NCBI GenBank assembly: GCA_051294375.1
Contig: CM119263.1
Location: forward strand, 16,769,777-16,833,776
From: Paraspadella gotoi
Taxonomy: Eukaryota; Chaetognatha
Direction: 5' to 3'
DNA: 64,000 nucleotides
The notes beneath the pieces are model-generated. The model saw nothing but the letters and a program-made list of their open reading frames with translations, was not told the origin of the DNA and searched no databases. Shown piece by piece: positions 10,368 through 22,207 of the stretch. Position numbers and translations under genes: made by a program. The first letter of the stretch is position 1. Each line of letters opens with the position of its first letter.

Positions 10368-11297
10368 CGCCAATCCTGAGAACCAATTTCTCCCGAACCG
10401 AAATCGTCGCCTACGAAATAAAAACTGGGAATCAAAGACATAAGCGAACTAGAAAAAAACTTCTTTTAATCTTCTTAACATTTTTCTCTTGTACCTTTCT
10501 CTCCTCAGTCCCGTCACCTTGCCCCTACTTGTTCCGCAATCTGACTTTTTTTTAAAGCTAGGTTTGACATATTATCAGACAAATTGGAATTGACTTTTTA
10601 TGTACAATCATCATACATTCGTATCTTTTTCTAATTAAGGATCGAATTGGTTTCATTTTCGTGAACCTACTTATTTTTTAATTACCTTGTTTTTGATGAC
10701 TTATGTGTAAAATATAAAAATTAACTAAATTTATGTTTAACCTGGCTATTTTTAATGTTCATGTTTCACAATAAATTTCTTTGGCAACCTACCTAAACCA
10801 TCCCTGCTCGATTTTCTCTGCGTCATACGCTGCCAGAAATAATCTTTGAATAATGAGTGAAACTATTCTTCGAGACAAGTTGATTCGGTTTCGTTATCGA
10901 AGAATCAAAGCGAGCGACGTATAATCTTCTATAGAACGACTTCGACCGCCTACACTGACAGGAGTATGCGGATGCCTGGGCCCCTAAAAAAAGGAAAGCC
11001 GTCGTCAAATCAAAATATAAAGCACAATCTCCATAAGAATTTTAAGTTACAAAGAGGTACAAAACAATCTTTCGAATAAAAACTTTTTTTTAGTTCACCA
11101 CTCCTTATTTTTCAATTTCCTCCGTCCATGTCCTAAAGCCTCAGCTTCCATCTTGTCTGTCATCATGACCGATCTCTTCTGAACTTACAACGTTTTCGCA
11201 TTTATATCGTCATCGCCGGAATTTATTACTTTTTAGTTCCGCCGCGAGTACTCGCGAAGCAACTCTATAAGTCGGTTTTCGGTCGGTCCGTCGGTCC
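10368..11297. other. intergenic/5' region, nothing firm
   Basis: No convincing exon. A 23-codon frame from the ATG at 10853 could be a short first exon but has no supporting match. 11262-11297 (GTCGGTCCGTCGGTCC at its end) resembles part of dispersed repeat R2 and abuts the next gap. Confidence 0.5.
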
Positions 11298-11920
11298 NNN
11301 NNNNNNNNNNNNNNNNNNNNNNNNNNNNNNNNNNNNNNNNNNNNNNNNNNNNNNNNNNNNNNNNNNNNNNNNNNNNNNNNNNNNNNNNNNNNNNNNNNNN
11401 NNNNNNNNNNNNNNNNNNNNNNNNNNNNNNNNNNNNNNNNNNNNNNNNNNNNNNNNNNNNNNNNNNNNNNNNNNNNNNNNNNNNNNNNNNNNNNNNNNNN
11501 NNNNNNNNNNNNNNNNNNNNNNNNNNNNNNNNNNNNNNNNNNNNNNNNNNNNNNNNNNNNNNNNNNNNNNNNNNNNNNNNNNNNNNNNNNNNNNNNNNNN
11601 NNNNNNNNNNNNNNNNNNNNNNNNNNNNNNNNNNNNNNNNNNNNNNNNNNNNNNNNNNNNNNNNNNNNNNNNNNNNNNNNNNNNNNNNNNNNNNNNNNNN
11701 NNNNNNNNNNNNNNNNNNNNNNNNNNNNNNNNNNNNNNNNNNNNNNNNNNNNNNNNNNNNNNNNNNNNNNNNNNNNNNNNNNNNNNNNNNNNNNNNNNNN
11801 NNNNNNNNNNNNNNNNNNNNNNNNNNNNNNNNNNNNNNNNNNNNNNNNNNNNNNNNNNNNNNNNNNNNNNNNNNNNNNNNNNNNNNNNNNNNNNNNNNNN
11901 NNNNNNNNNNNNNNNNNNNN
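11298..11920. other. assembly gap (623 N)
   Basis: Run of N that removes the start of the C-type lectin gene. Confidence 1.
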
Positions 11921-14900
11921 CGCCCATCGACCCCAAGTCCTTTCCTAACGACGACAAATCCTCTAACCCTCTGTCTGACCCGAGACACAGATACACTCAC
12001 AGTTACAGGTGAAAGGAAAAGGAAAACGAACGAACGAACAATAAGCGTTTGATCAGTTTACTTTAAATCTGCAGCATCGAGTTACCGCAACAGAAGCAAC
12101 CAACGAAACGATCGTGCCTCAAAGATCGGTCTCTGCCGACGCTGCCGACCTTGGCGACGCCAGGGGGCCAGAAGTTGGCGTCGACGTGGAAGCGACTCAA
12201 GTCCGGAGCGTCGGGCGCGTTTAGTATGACGCGCGTCTTCGTCGTTATGGTCGCCGTCGTCGTCGTCATCATCATGACCCTGGTCTCTGTCGGTGAGGAT
12301 TCCCTTAAAAAAAAATTTTAAAAAAATAACAAATACTCTATTTTCGTTATGCTATGTGTTTGTTTTCTGTTTTATACATGACCACTCAAAGGAGTTGAAA
12401 TAAAACAAAAACAATTTATAAAACATAAAATTTAAAAAAAGGGAAAAAAGTGGGCAACGAAAAATACAAAGTCGAAACGAAAATGTACTCTAAATGATTA
12501 CCATCGACCCATGTACGCAGAACAAACTCGTAGAAGTCGAAAGTTCAATTCCTCTTTCACGATCCATAAAGTTTCGGGTTCGCGTCCGAGGCATCCGAGC
12601 AGTTATGAGATTACGCGCGCCCACTTCTCCCAGGGTCACATGGTGTGTGCCCAGAGACACCGGCTCCCAAAGGATCATCAACCTTTGCAAAAACTAAAAA
12701 CAACTAACCAACCGGACAAAACAAACCGATCCTTCGCAGGGATAATCCAAACCTTTTCAACTAAAACAACAACAACGACAAAACAAACCGTCCCGCAGGG
12801 ATATCACCTTTTAAAACTAAAAACAACAACAACGACAACAAAACCGGATGCCCGACAGATAATCAACTTTTTTCACTTAAAACAACAACAACAAACGGCA
12901 GTATCATCACTAAACCCAGCAGTCCGGCGCGACTATCACCTTTTTCAACTAATAACACAACAACGGAAAGGCTAAAACCGTCTCCGCGGATATCAACCTT
13001 TTCATATAAAACAACACCAACGACAACAAACCGTCCCGCCGGTATATCAACCTTTTCAAACTAAAACCACAACCCAATCAACCAAAACGCGAAGCAGATG
13101 TTATTCGTTACGGGGTGGGACGTCCGACGGTAGAAGGGAAGAAATCTTGAAAATGGATGGGACACAATTCCGCCATCGCGCAAACCCGTTGACCCTCGAG
13201 TTGTTTCTCTTTCCTTCAAAAACTGTATCACCGCCGCAGGTTTCGACGCCGGTGCGATCGACGCAGTGGATTGGTTCAAAACTCGCTGTTTTCACAGTCG
13301 CCAAAGGTTCAACCAATGAGCGTCTAGGACAATATAAACCACAGGGCCTAACCACAGCCCGTTTTACTAGCTTTCGCTTGTCTTTCGCTTTGCGTCTTTC
13401 TTACTTTCATCATTCTGACGCCTTAATGTCATCGTTTTAAACGCGATTATCATCGCTTTCGAGGTTGTTGTCGCGCTTCTGCACCTGCAGTCGCGACCAT
13501 TCAACGTTATCTTTGATGAGATTTTTCTATCTTATATTTCCTATACATACAAACGAGGATGAATTATATGTACTTGACGAAATTTTTAGATAATTTAAGA
13601 ATTTTTAGGTTTAGTAATGTCGTTCAGCCCCGCCTATAAGCAATGACTCTTTCAGTTGTGTCCCGGTGGCTCATTGAGTAAAGCCCATCAACTAGGTACA
13701 AGTTTCAATCCCAACCCGGTACCTACCCTGCGGGAAGAGGGAGGACGGCCGTAAACCGCCTTGGAAGATGTAAAACCCCCAAACTTGGTTCCAAGGCAAG
13801 GCACCCGTTCCATGGCTGCTGAGGGTGCATAGAAGATGCCGATAGTAGTATTCAGCCCTCTTAACGCCATATCTACTCGTATATCTTATTCTCATAAATA
13901 ATTTTTACTAACCCATTCATCACCAAACCTCTCCCCACTAAGCTCGTCTTAGTGAGAAAACCGAGGCGCTCCAGTTTTGCTTATTCACTCACCCGACTAA
14001 ACGCAGCTTCATAGGGAACAAAAGATTCTTTCGCTTGGCGACTTTCTCGATTGTCTGCTGCGAGGATAATTTAAAAGCCGATGAGCTGAAGCGAGGGCTC
14101 GATAGAAATACGATGAAGACGACGACAGTGACGACTACTTTAACTTGATTGACGATGGAAGCCATCACAATGACGACGAATAGACAAGGACGACGAAAAA
14201 TGATGGAGAAACAGCAACACTGAGTCAGCCACGCCAACTTACAGTAATTTCTGTATTTGTTTAGAAAGATTATTCAAATTTAAATAAAAAATCACCCTTA
14301 CCCGACCCTTACGCCGCCCAGATTTGGTGGCGCAAACCCGCCTCTCTACCGCCTTCTCCCTCCACGTCAACTCCCAACGTCGCGCCAACATGAGGATCGC
14401 TTCCCTAGTCCTCAGACAAAAGACGCTCAACTTCTCTTGCCCCAACGGATTCCTCATGAAGCCAATTTTGGGGAAGTGTTACTTTTTCAGCCTCGATTTC
14501 AAGTCTTGGGATCAGGCCTTGGCCCACTGCCGCCTGTTGAAGGCAAGACTCGCCAGGCCGGCGAACAGGTGACTCGGTTGTCAGGGTGGTCCCTTCCTTA
14601 TTCTTGTTCATCAATTTATGTTTGTGGATCGTTTTAATTCATTTCATTTATATTTAATTCTCATTTAATTCTCATTTCATTTCATTCTTGTCGCAGTTCA
14701 GATTATGTCTCATATCTTATGCTTCGGTTTTCTTACAATTTTGTTACATTTTTATTAAATGTTTATTAATTATTTAGTTTTCTAAATGTAGTATTGTAGA
14801 TATATTAATAGATTTATTTGTTAACTAGGTGGTGAATTTCAATGATTGGTAATTCGTCGGGTGGAAGGTTCAATAATTAATTTCATTCTTCCGTTAGTAA

Positions 14901-17900
14901 ATTCATTCATTCAAGAGTTCGTTCATTCATTTCATTCCTTCATTTTCCAGAGAAGAGGATGATTTCCTTCACTCGGAAATCGTTCGCCTGACCTACATTC
15001 AGATCGACTGGTGGTTGGGAGGAAAATGCGTGGAGGAAAACAACTCGTGCGTCAACTCGAAGCTTTGGAAGTGGATCGACGATGAAAAGGTGAGAGGGTG
15101 AGGCTTCGTCGTCGTCGTCGTCGTCGTCGTCGTTTTTTGTTGACAGATCCGTCTCTCCCGTACAGTCGAGTATCAAATCGAAAGGTCGACGAAGTTCGTC
15201 GTCGTTTTCGTCGTCGTCGTCGTCGTCGTCGTCATCTCTTGTTGACTGATGATGATGATCTTTGATAACGTCGTCATCAAAACATCATCACTTATGCAGC
15301 TGGAGAAGTCGTGAATCGAAGGTGAAATCGCGGAGCCAAAACGACTCGTCTCCTCTTTTGATGGAGGAGAAAGGAAAGGGAGGAAAAGAGGAAAGGGAGA
15401 AAAGGAAAGAGTCAAACGGAGGAGCTTTTTTTTCTCCCTCATTGGGGTAAGCGGTTCAATCGTCGTTTCGCGAAGAGCCGAACTAGGCTTCGACGCTGAA
15501 ACAAATCCTGCTTTCGTTTTTACTTTACTATCTAGGAAAAAAGTATATAACATAATTCATTTACTAAATAAAAAGGATACAAAACAAGGGTAAAACATTC
15601 TCAATATTTAGTATGCCTTTCTTCGGCTTTGGCTACTGCCTCATTCGTTTGGGCATGCTCACATACAGCAAATTGAGGTATGACAGTGAAATATTTTTCC
15701 ACCTCTTAACGCAGTTTTTTCAGCCCGATGTTGATGTTGCGCGTCTTTCCCTCTTTTCTGAGAGCTATAATAGTACTTTTTTGAGCCAAAAAGAGGTGCA
15801 AGGCCTTAAAAAATAACTAACTCTATTCGAAATAAAACAATAACTAAATACCAAAATGGTGGAAAACTAAATATGATTTTTTTCAACATTTTTCATTTGA
15901 AGTAACAATATTTTTTTGCCTCTAACTTCTAAACGATTTGACCTACATAAAAAAGGAAGGAAGCTACTGAAAGGAAATTTAATGTAGATTTTTGAAAAAT
16001 CAAACAAGTTTTCGAGTAGATATCCTTTATTAAAAATGTCATATACTTTTTTCCTAGATAGTATAAGCAACGAAAATGAAAAAAAAAATAAAATAAGCCA
16101 CATTCGAAGTTAAACATGAAGAAAATTTTGACAAGCCAAGACGCGGCATGTCAGATTCCAAAGCCCTAACCGCTCGATTCCCTTCTACAACAACAATAAA
16201 CAACAACGACAACAGCTCCCTTCGAGGCTGTTTTTTCGCGATTGAACGCGAGCGACCCCGGCGAATGTTTTCCAGAAAGGGAGAAAGTTTGGATCGTTGT
16301 TGACACCTGTTCCCTTCGCCCAAGAGATTCCGTGGCCTGCATCGGATTCGGGTTTCCTTTCTGCATTACTATGAGGCAGCATAAGATTTGAGGTTCTCTT
16401 AAAACGTAGCCGCTTAATGCTGCATCATCGTGGCTAAATAAGAGCTCTGGACGTCAGCTGCTTTAAATTTGGGGGTTCCGTGCCGACGAGAAATTATTAA
16501 AAAAAAGAGTTCGTTCTTGCACGCTGTTAAGATTTATCGTCCCCGTCGCCACGGACTTCTGCCACTCCTCAATACTCGCAACCGAAAAATAAATTAGGGG
16601 TAGAGAGACTCATCGGCGACGTAAATGATGCCGCGTCGGTGGTAATGGCGCGTTAGATTCGACCTGTACCTAGTACCCGCGGTCGATGTTGCAATCGTCG
16701 TCGTTGTTGTTGTTGTCTCGCCTACTTTCGGACCGGGAGATACTCGCGCGGCAAGTAGCGACTCCTCCACGCCTTTTCTATCCACGGAGAAGAAGAGAGA
16801 AAAACCTTTCTTTTTCCTCCACTTGGAAAAAAGAGAAGTCATTCGCTGCTCTTAAATCTTCTCTCTCCTTTTTTTCCCCCCTTTTTCAATCTTTTCGCGG
16901 TGAAAACGAAGAAGAAACGAAAAAAAGGAAAGAATTTTGTTTTGGTTTTTTCATCAGAAAGGAGAGAAACGTTACTCGAATTTCGTGTTTGAAAAAAAGT
17001 TGTCAAGTCTCTTAAATCCTTTCACTCTCTTCAGATACGGGAGAATAATTCGTTTTGAATATTTGACAGAAAAATAAGGCACAATTTTACGTTTTGGCAC
17101 TTTTCCTTTTTTTTCAACCGTGTTTCTTTTTTGATTTCCATGTTTATTCTCCTTCATTGTTCCGTCCGAATTTCTTTTAAAATTTAAAAAGGTAGTTTAC
17201 GTATATTTTAAAAATTTCCTCCTCGCTGCCATCTTTTTTTTTATATTCAGATCACCATTTTTTTAATCATTATCTGTTATTCCTTCTCTGTTTTCATAAT
17301 TCTCTTCCACGTCAAATCCTTTGCAAGAGTAGAGGCCGCCTCTCTCCCCAAAATGAATGTTGGGAGGAACAACCGTGCTTCCCGGGAGAAAAGTCACTTG
17401 CCCCCCAGCGCCTGAGCGCCCCCCTTCTTTTCGCTTCGAGTTCGTATTCCGCAGCTGACGACAGCTCGCATTCCGCAGTCGTAAGGCCGTAATTGCCGTC
17501 CCGCATTCCGCAGCCCGTCGCAGCAGCACCCCCACCGCAGCCCGCTGCGACGCCATTGGGAATCACTCCCTTTTTTAGTGGTGCAATATGCATTTTCCGC
17601 ATCTCTCTCATTTCTCAGTCTTCGCGCAGTCCGGGCACCAGCCGCACCACGGACGAAAATCTCGTACGCCACATGAACAAAAATTCCCTTCTCAACGAGT
17701 TGGAGGGAAAAAAATTGGTTTCTCTCCTTTCTGGTCTGGTCTCCTTTTTTTTCTCCGCTCTTCCTTTTTTTTAAAAAGGAGGAACCTTTCCTTTCTTTCT
17801 CAAAACGAAAAGGAAAAGCAGAGAGTCACGCAAAGAGGAAGGCGTGCCTTTAACTTCATTTTCACTCGTCTTCCATCTCTCCCGTTTTTATGGCAAAAAA

Positions 17901-17947
17901 ATTCGGTTCTCTACTCACCCAATTTCTTCTCTCTCATTCTCTCTCTC

Positions 17948-17992
<45 letters not shown>

Positions 17993-18401
17993 CCTCGTCT
18001 CTCTCTTCAACCTATTACCTACTTCCCCACCTTCCTTACTTTCTTTTCCCTCGACGCTGCCACTCGGATGGAACGGTGCTGACAATTTCCGACTTCGATC
18101 TCCACGGGACGGAACCTGTCGGAATAAATTTCGTTCGTACATAAACGATGAATAATTCAATCAACCTGAAATTTATTTTTTCATCAATTCCTCCTTTTCC
18201 AATCCCCCCCCTCCCTTTTCCGGCCCCGCTCCTCCCCCGACATATTTCCCTCAGGGATCGAACATGACGTTCTCTAACTGGAAACCCGACGAACCCAGGA
18301 AGAACGGATATTGTTTGGAGCTGAGTTACCCCAAGTGGAAGACGGAGCCTTGTTTCAGCAAAGCGGCTTTCGTCTGCGAGACGACGATAAAACCAAATTG
18401 A
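11921..18401 (+). CDS. C-type lectin-domain protein, probably type II membrane (5' partial)
   Basis: Exons 11921-12008 (5' end in gap), 12075-12292, 14322-14568, 14951-15089 and 18255-18401 join in phase with GT-AG introns. The first visible exon ends in phase 2 and the second supplies the single missing base across a 66-bp intron. The second exon gives a Lys/Arg-rich stretch (STWKRLKSGASG) and then a 19-residue membrane segment (VFVVMVAVVVVIIMTLVSV). The next three exons carry the lectin fold: SCPNGF, GKCYFFS, SWDQALAHC, then WWLGG and WKWID, then FSNWKPDEP, YCLEL and AFVCE. The cysteine and Trp pattern is typical. The calcium-site WND triad is absent (WKTEPC instead) and the EPN/QPD position is unclear, so sugar binding is uncertain. 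Internal start at 12226 would instead give a 199-residue protein whose hydrophobic segment acts as a signal peptide; positive charges before the segment and the in-phase upstream exon favour type II. Confidence 0.85.
12670..13080 (+). repeat. diverged minisatellite, about 52-71 bp period
   Basis: About seven degenerate units, each with a core like ATATCAACCTTTTCAAACTA followed by an ACAACAACAACGACAACAAA-type tail and a GTCCCGC or similar GC patch. It lies inside the long lectin intron between 12293 and 14321. Confidence 0.7.
13660..13866 (+). mobile_element. tRNA-derived SINE-like element S2
   Basis: TGGCTCATTGAG (13667-13678) resembles a Pol III A box and GTTTCAATCCC (13702-13712) a B box, with tRNA-like spacing. 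A roughly 150-bp GC-rich body unrelated to any tRNA follows and ends in AT-rich DNA. Only one copy is in the window, so the call rests on the promoter boxes and composition. It lies in a lectin intron. Confidence 0.5.
15103..15232. repeat. two (TCG)n/(GTC)n microsatellites
   Basis: Trinucleotide runs at 15103-15134 and 15195-15232, just after the third lectin-domain exon junction and inside the 3.2-kb intron 15090-18254. Confidence 0.9.
15528..16061 (+). mobile_element. MITE family M2, 534-bp copy with TA duplication
   Basis: The termini CTATCTAGGAAAAAAGTATA and its inverted copy at the right end are nearly perfect over about 20 bases and are flanked by TA (15526-15527 and 16062-16063). The same element, in opposite orientation and with a shorter right part, lies in an ORP intron at 47154-47578 (and its assembly duplicate at 55962-56384). 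An internal frame (15613-15816) is alignable at the protein level with the minus-strand frame of the other copy. No DDE transposase motif is visible. Confidence 0.8.
17441..17560. repeat. short degenerate CGCATTCCGCAG repeats
   Basis: ATTCCGCAG occurs three times within about 70 bases, near 17448, 17471 and 17504, in a GC-rich patch of the lectin intron. No function is apparent. Confidence 0.5.
17930..17990. repeat. (CT)n microsatellite
   Basis: Interrupted CT array in the last lectin intron. Confidence 0.9.
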
Positions 18402-18514
18402 ATTTTTTTCCCGTTTTGCTTTTTTCTTTTCACGGAGTCTTGTCTTTTTTTGCTTTATTTTTTCTTTCCCTGTTTTTTTTCTCTCTCCTTATTCGCTGCT
18501 TGAGTATTTTTTTT

Positions 18515-18762
18515 TAGTCGGATCTGCTTATCAGCAGATTCCGACTCTATAATCCACTTTGTCGGTCCGTCGTTCCCCCACTAAATCTTATCGGGCACTC
18601 ACTTAAATCATGTCAGAATATCAAATAATGATAAATTGTTTAAAAAAAAGGTGTCTGTCTGTCTGTCTGTCTGAAGGTCTGTCCTACCTTTTCATTATAC
18701 TCCAATTACTCGTGCTTGGCTGGATGGATTGGAATAAAATTTAGTGTGGATATAAAGTTTTG
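18515..18762 (+). repeat. dispersed repeat R2 (second allelic/overlap copy at 18895-19180)
   Basis: Order of blocks: GTCGGATCTGCT, TCCGACTCTATAATCC, TCGGTCCGTCG, CTTATCGGGCACTCACTTAA, (CTGT)n, then a segment on GGATGGATTnGAATnAAATTT. The 18895-19180 copy ends in GGAATCG...GAGTGGAAATGAGTTTAAAT. The same blocks appear in reverse at 35222-35690. Confidence 0.7.
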
Positions 18763-18772
18763 NNNNNNNNNN
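18763..18772. other. assembly gap (10 N)
   Basis: Run of N between two near-identical segments. Confidence 1.
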
Positions 18773-19179
18773 ACCAAATTGAATTTTTCCCCCTTTTGCT
18801 TTTTTTTCTCAGAGTCTTGTCTTTTTTTTGCTTTATTTTTTCTTTCCCTGTTTTTTTCTCTCTCTTTATTCCCTGCTTGAGTATTTTTTTTTTTAGTCGG
18901 ATCTGCTTACCAGCATATTCCGACTCTATAATCCACTTTGTCGGTCCGTCGGTCCCCCCCTAAATCTTATCGGGCACTCACTTAAATCATGTCTGAACAT
19001 CAAATAATGATAAATTGTGCGAAAAAAAATGTCTGTCTGTCTGTCTGTCTGAAGGTCCGACCCACCTTTTCATTATACTCCAATTACTTGTGCTTGGATG
19101 GATGGATTAGAATGAAATTTAGTTTGGATATAAAGCTTCGATGGAATCGTGAGAGTGGAAATGAGTTTAAATGAAAAAA

Positions 19180-19293
19180 NNNNNNNNNNNNNNNNNNNNN
19201 NNNNNNNNNNNNNNNNNNNNNNNNNNNNNNNNNNNNNNNNNNNNNNNNNNNNNNNNNNNNNNNNNNNNNNNNNNNNNNNNNNNNNNNNNNNNN
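19180..19293. other. assembly gap (114 N)
   Basis: Run of N at the end of an R2 copy. Confidence 1.
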
Positions 19294-20303
19294 AATTATT
19301 ATATTGATTGACTGTGTGATTTATCATCGGAGTAGCTTATTTCCGCTTAATTATCGTAGACAGGTCCGACATTGTTAGCTCAAACTGTTTTTTTTTCTGC
19401 CAGCCATTGTTTATCACCTTCGTCGGCGACCTCCTCATCAATCTTACCGTTAACCTTATTTCAGTTTACGTTATTGTTCTGTTGCTTATCACTTTTTACT
19501 TATCGATGTCGCTCTTAACGTTTTGAATTTGTATATATTATATAATTACCAACAATCATGTTTTCAATACTTTTTTAGTTTTTGAAGAACATTGACGCAA
19601 CGTCCTTATAAGAGATTTCGGTGTATTAAAAAATCTGTTTCGTTTTACCTCATTAATAAAACGTATTGTTAATTTTATTTTACTCTTAAATTATATTACC
19701 CTTCTAGTATTATTGTACAAAAGAAAAACGAGCCAACGCTCGCAGAGGCTAACGCGAAATCCCAAAATATCGAGGGCAATAAAAAGAAGAGTCAAAAGGA
19801 ATAAATGAAGGAAGAGGAGGCTGAAGAGTTGGACGCAAGGACGAAAGGAAAGACTAAAGAAAAAAAAGGAAAGAAGAAAGTTAGGGAAAAAGTAAGGAAA
19901 AAAAAGAAAAGGGGAAGGAAAAAATTAAGCATAAAAGAAAAGGTAGAAATGAATGAAGGAAAAGCAGGGATGGAGATGAAAGGAAGAAGGAAGGAAGGAA
20001 GAAGAAAGGAAAGGAAGGAAGGAAGGAAGGAAGGAAGGAAGAAGGAAGAAGGAAGGAAGGAAGGAAGGAAGAAGGAAGGAAACAGAATCTGCAGGCAAAA
20101 TAGAAGGATGGAAGAAAGGTTAAGAAGAAGCAAGGAAAGGAAAGAAAAGAGAGTAGAGTCGAAAGGCGGATGAAAAGGAGGAAGGAAGAAAGAATAGACG
20201 GAAGACGTTAAACCGGAATTGGAAGTCGACGTCGAGACGGACTCGTCCTCGTTCGAGACAAAGAGAGTCCCGCGTCAAAAATAGTCCGAATCGCGCGTGA
20301 AAT
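19294..20303. other. intergenic with (GGAA)n tract
   Basis: No gene seen. 19800-20175 is purine-rich, with a (GGAA)n microsatellite at about 19985-20080 that produces a Lys/Glu/Arg-rich spurious frame. Confidence 0.75.
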
Positions 20304-20394
20304 ATGGCGCCGACGGGGAATCTAGACGTCAAGAAAGCGTCATTTCCGACGGGGGAAAATTTTTCTATAGCTCAATCCGATTCTGGCGTCAAAA
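20304..20394 (+). CDS. possible first coding exon, gene unknown
   Basis: ATGG in good start context opens a frame of 30 codons beginning MAPTGNLDVKKASFPTG that meets an A|GTAAGA donor at 20394/20395. Local GC content is raised, as in the other exons here. Its phase (1) does not match the first KCTD exon downstream, and no partner exon was found. Confidence 0.25.
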
Positions 20395-22145
20395 GTAAGA
20401 CTGTTTTTCAGATCGCGATTCGCGTTTCGAATTCCGAGGCAAAACGACCGCAGATAGTCGTATTAAAGTCTAGAAAGTGTTATTTTATGTATATTACAGT
20501 CACTATTTAAATTTCAGAAAATTTAAGCCATATTTTTAAGTTTGGTAATTAACATGTTATTCTATAAGTAAAAAAAAGGCTGCTTTATGTGCAAGGCAGA
20601 AGTTTTTGTCAGTAAAATGAGACAATTTTTAAAAAGTCCCAGTGGCCATTATCGTTTTTCTTTTTTTTTTTATTTTCCTTTTTTGGTCAATAGGATTTTG
20701 AGCTCCACCCATCAAGAAAGTGAACGTGGTCGACGGTCGCCTCTTTCTACAACGATCTTTAAAAAACAATAATAACAAGCATCAATCACATTAGTATGTT
20801 CTCTGTCGCTTCTTTTCTTTCGGCAAACCAGTTCTCTCATCTATCCTTCCTCCTTTTCGGTCTTCCCCTTTTAACTGTTTCGCTATTATTTTTCCTTTGC
20901 TTTTCTTATTTTTTCCTCTGTTCTTTCTTTCCTTAGTTTTTCCTTTTCCCAATTATTACTTTCTCTCCTTCCCTTCTTTTCATAGTCTTAGTGAAAACAC
21001 GTCCAGCCTCACATAAGACGCCGCTGACAACCCGCTCCTCTTCTTCCTCCTCGTTTCATCCTCCTCCTCCTTCTCCACCTCCTCATCTTCCTCTTCCTAC
21101 TCTTTGGTTTCCCGGACGATTCGTTCCTTCTTCCCTCTCCTTTTTTCCTCCATGTATATTCCGTCTTTCTCCTAGATTTTATTCTCTCTTTTAAAAGTCA
21201 ACTATTTTTAGCTACACAAGTCTTTACTCTTAACTTCGATATGTACTTTATTTCATGAATCTTCATTATCGTCCCTAATCTCCTTTCTTTCCTTTTTTTT
21301 TCTCCCCACGTCGTCGTTAACCTCTTTATTTCCTCCCTTCGGTCTCTCCTCGTTTCTTCTTCCTCCTTCTCTCTTTCCTTCTTTGCGTTACTTTCGACCC
21401 GGGCTCTCACTTCCCTCTCGTCCTCATCCTCCCGCTCTTCCTCTTCCTCCTCATTTTCTTCCTTCTTTCTTCACATTCTTTCACCGCCTTCACCAAACGC
21501 GATTTTCTTGAAAGAAAATAAAATAAAAAAGAAAACACGAAACTTGGCCTGTTCACACTTCGACGATCAAGAAAACAAGACATAACAAACGCTTTGAAAT
21601 TAAACTGAAATTCACGGAATGAAAAAAAGTTATTGTATCGAAAAATATGCTTTCAATTTAATTATTCGGGAAGTAAGGATCGCTTTTTAATGCTTCCAAA
21701 GAACAGTTAATTAATTAATTTAAAAGATCGTTCACGTTTTCGTGATTTCTAACGGTGAGCCGCCTAAAACACTTCATAATATAATGCATTTTAAAGCGAA
21801 CTGCAAACTTTGTTTAGAGTCTTGTACTAGATATTAATAAAGTTATTATTCTGTTAACGATATTAAAAAATAATATTACTGACGGGCAAGTTCATAATTT
21901 TTTACCTCCCGCCATCTTCCGCTTAAAAAATAAGAGAACATCGACTCGTTTTTCCTCCGTCAACCAAGAAAGCTTCCACGACTCTCGAGCTTCGTCTATT
22001 TTTAACTTGGTTCAATTGGGCCATTTTTAGCTTCCTTGTTTAGTCAAACGTCAAACCTTTTCTTAAGCTAATCTCTTTTTTCACTCTCACTATATATCTT
22101 CCTCTCTCCCTTTCTCTCTCTCTCTTCTCTCTCTTCTCTCTCTCA

Positions 22146-22207
<62 letters not shown>

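Larger units (their letters stand above)
18392..19139. repeat. about 370-bp direct duplication around a 10-N gap (probable contig overlap)
   Basis: 18392-18762 and 18773-19139 begin with the same ACCAAATTGAATTTTT and stay alignable to a shared GGATATAAAG near their ends, with scattered substitutions and indels. The only separation is the 10-N gap at 18763-18772. The first copy ends exactly where the second carries on into unique sequence, as expected if two overlapping (perhaps allelic) contigs were joined without merging. The lectin stop codon lies at the left edge of the first copy. Confidence 0.75.

Noticed and set aside
10853-10921. 23-codon ATG frame as first lectin exon
   Set aside because: Only an imperfect GTATAA donor; its phase cannot be tested because the next exon is in the gap.
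16686-17015. 109-codon frame inside the lectin intron
   Set aside because: Compositionally biased Ser/Arg/Lys sequence in a pyrimidine-rich stretch, no motif.
17263-17672. Overlapping minus-strand frames in a GC-rich patch
   Set aside because: Three overlapping frames, all low-complexity, caused by the CGCATTCCGCAG repeats and high GC.
20991-21194. Ser/Pro-rich frame
   Set aside because: C/T-rich microsatellite-like DNA; no start or splice support.
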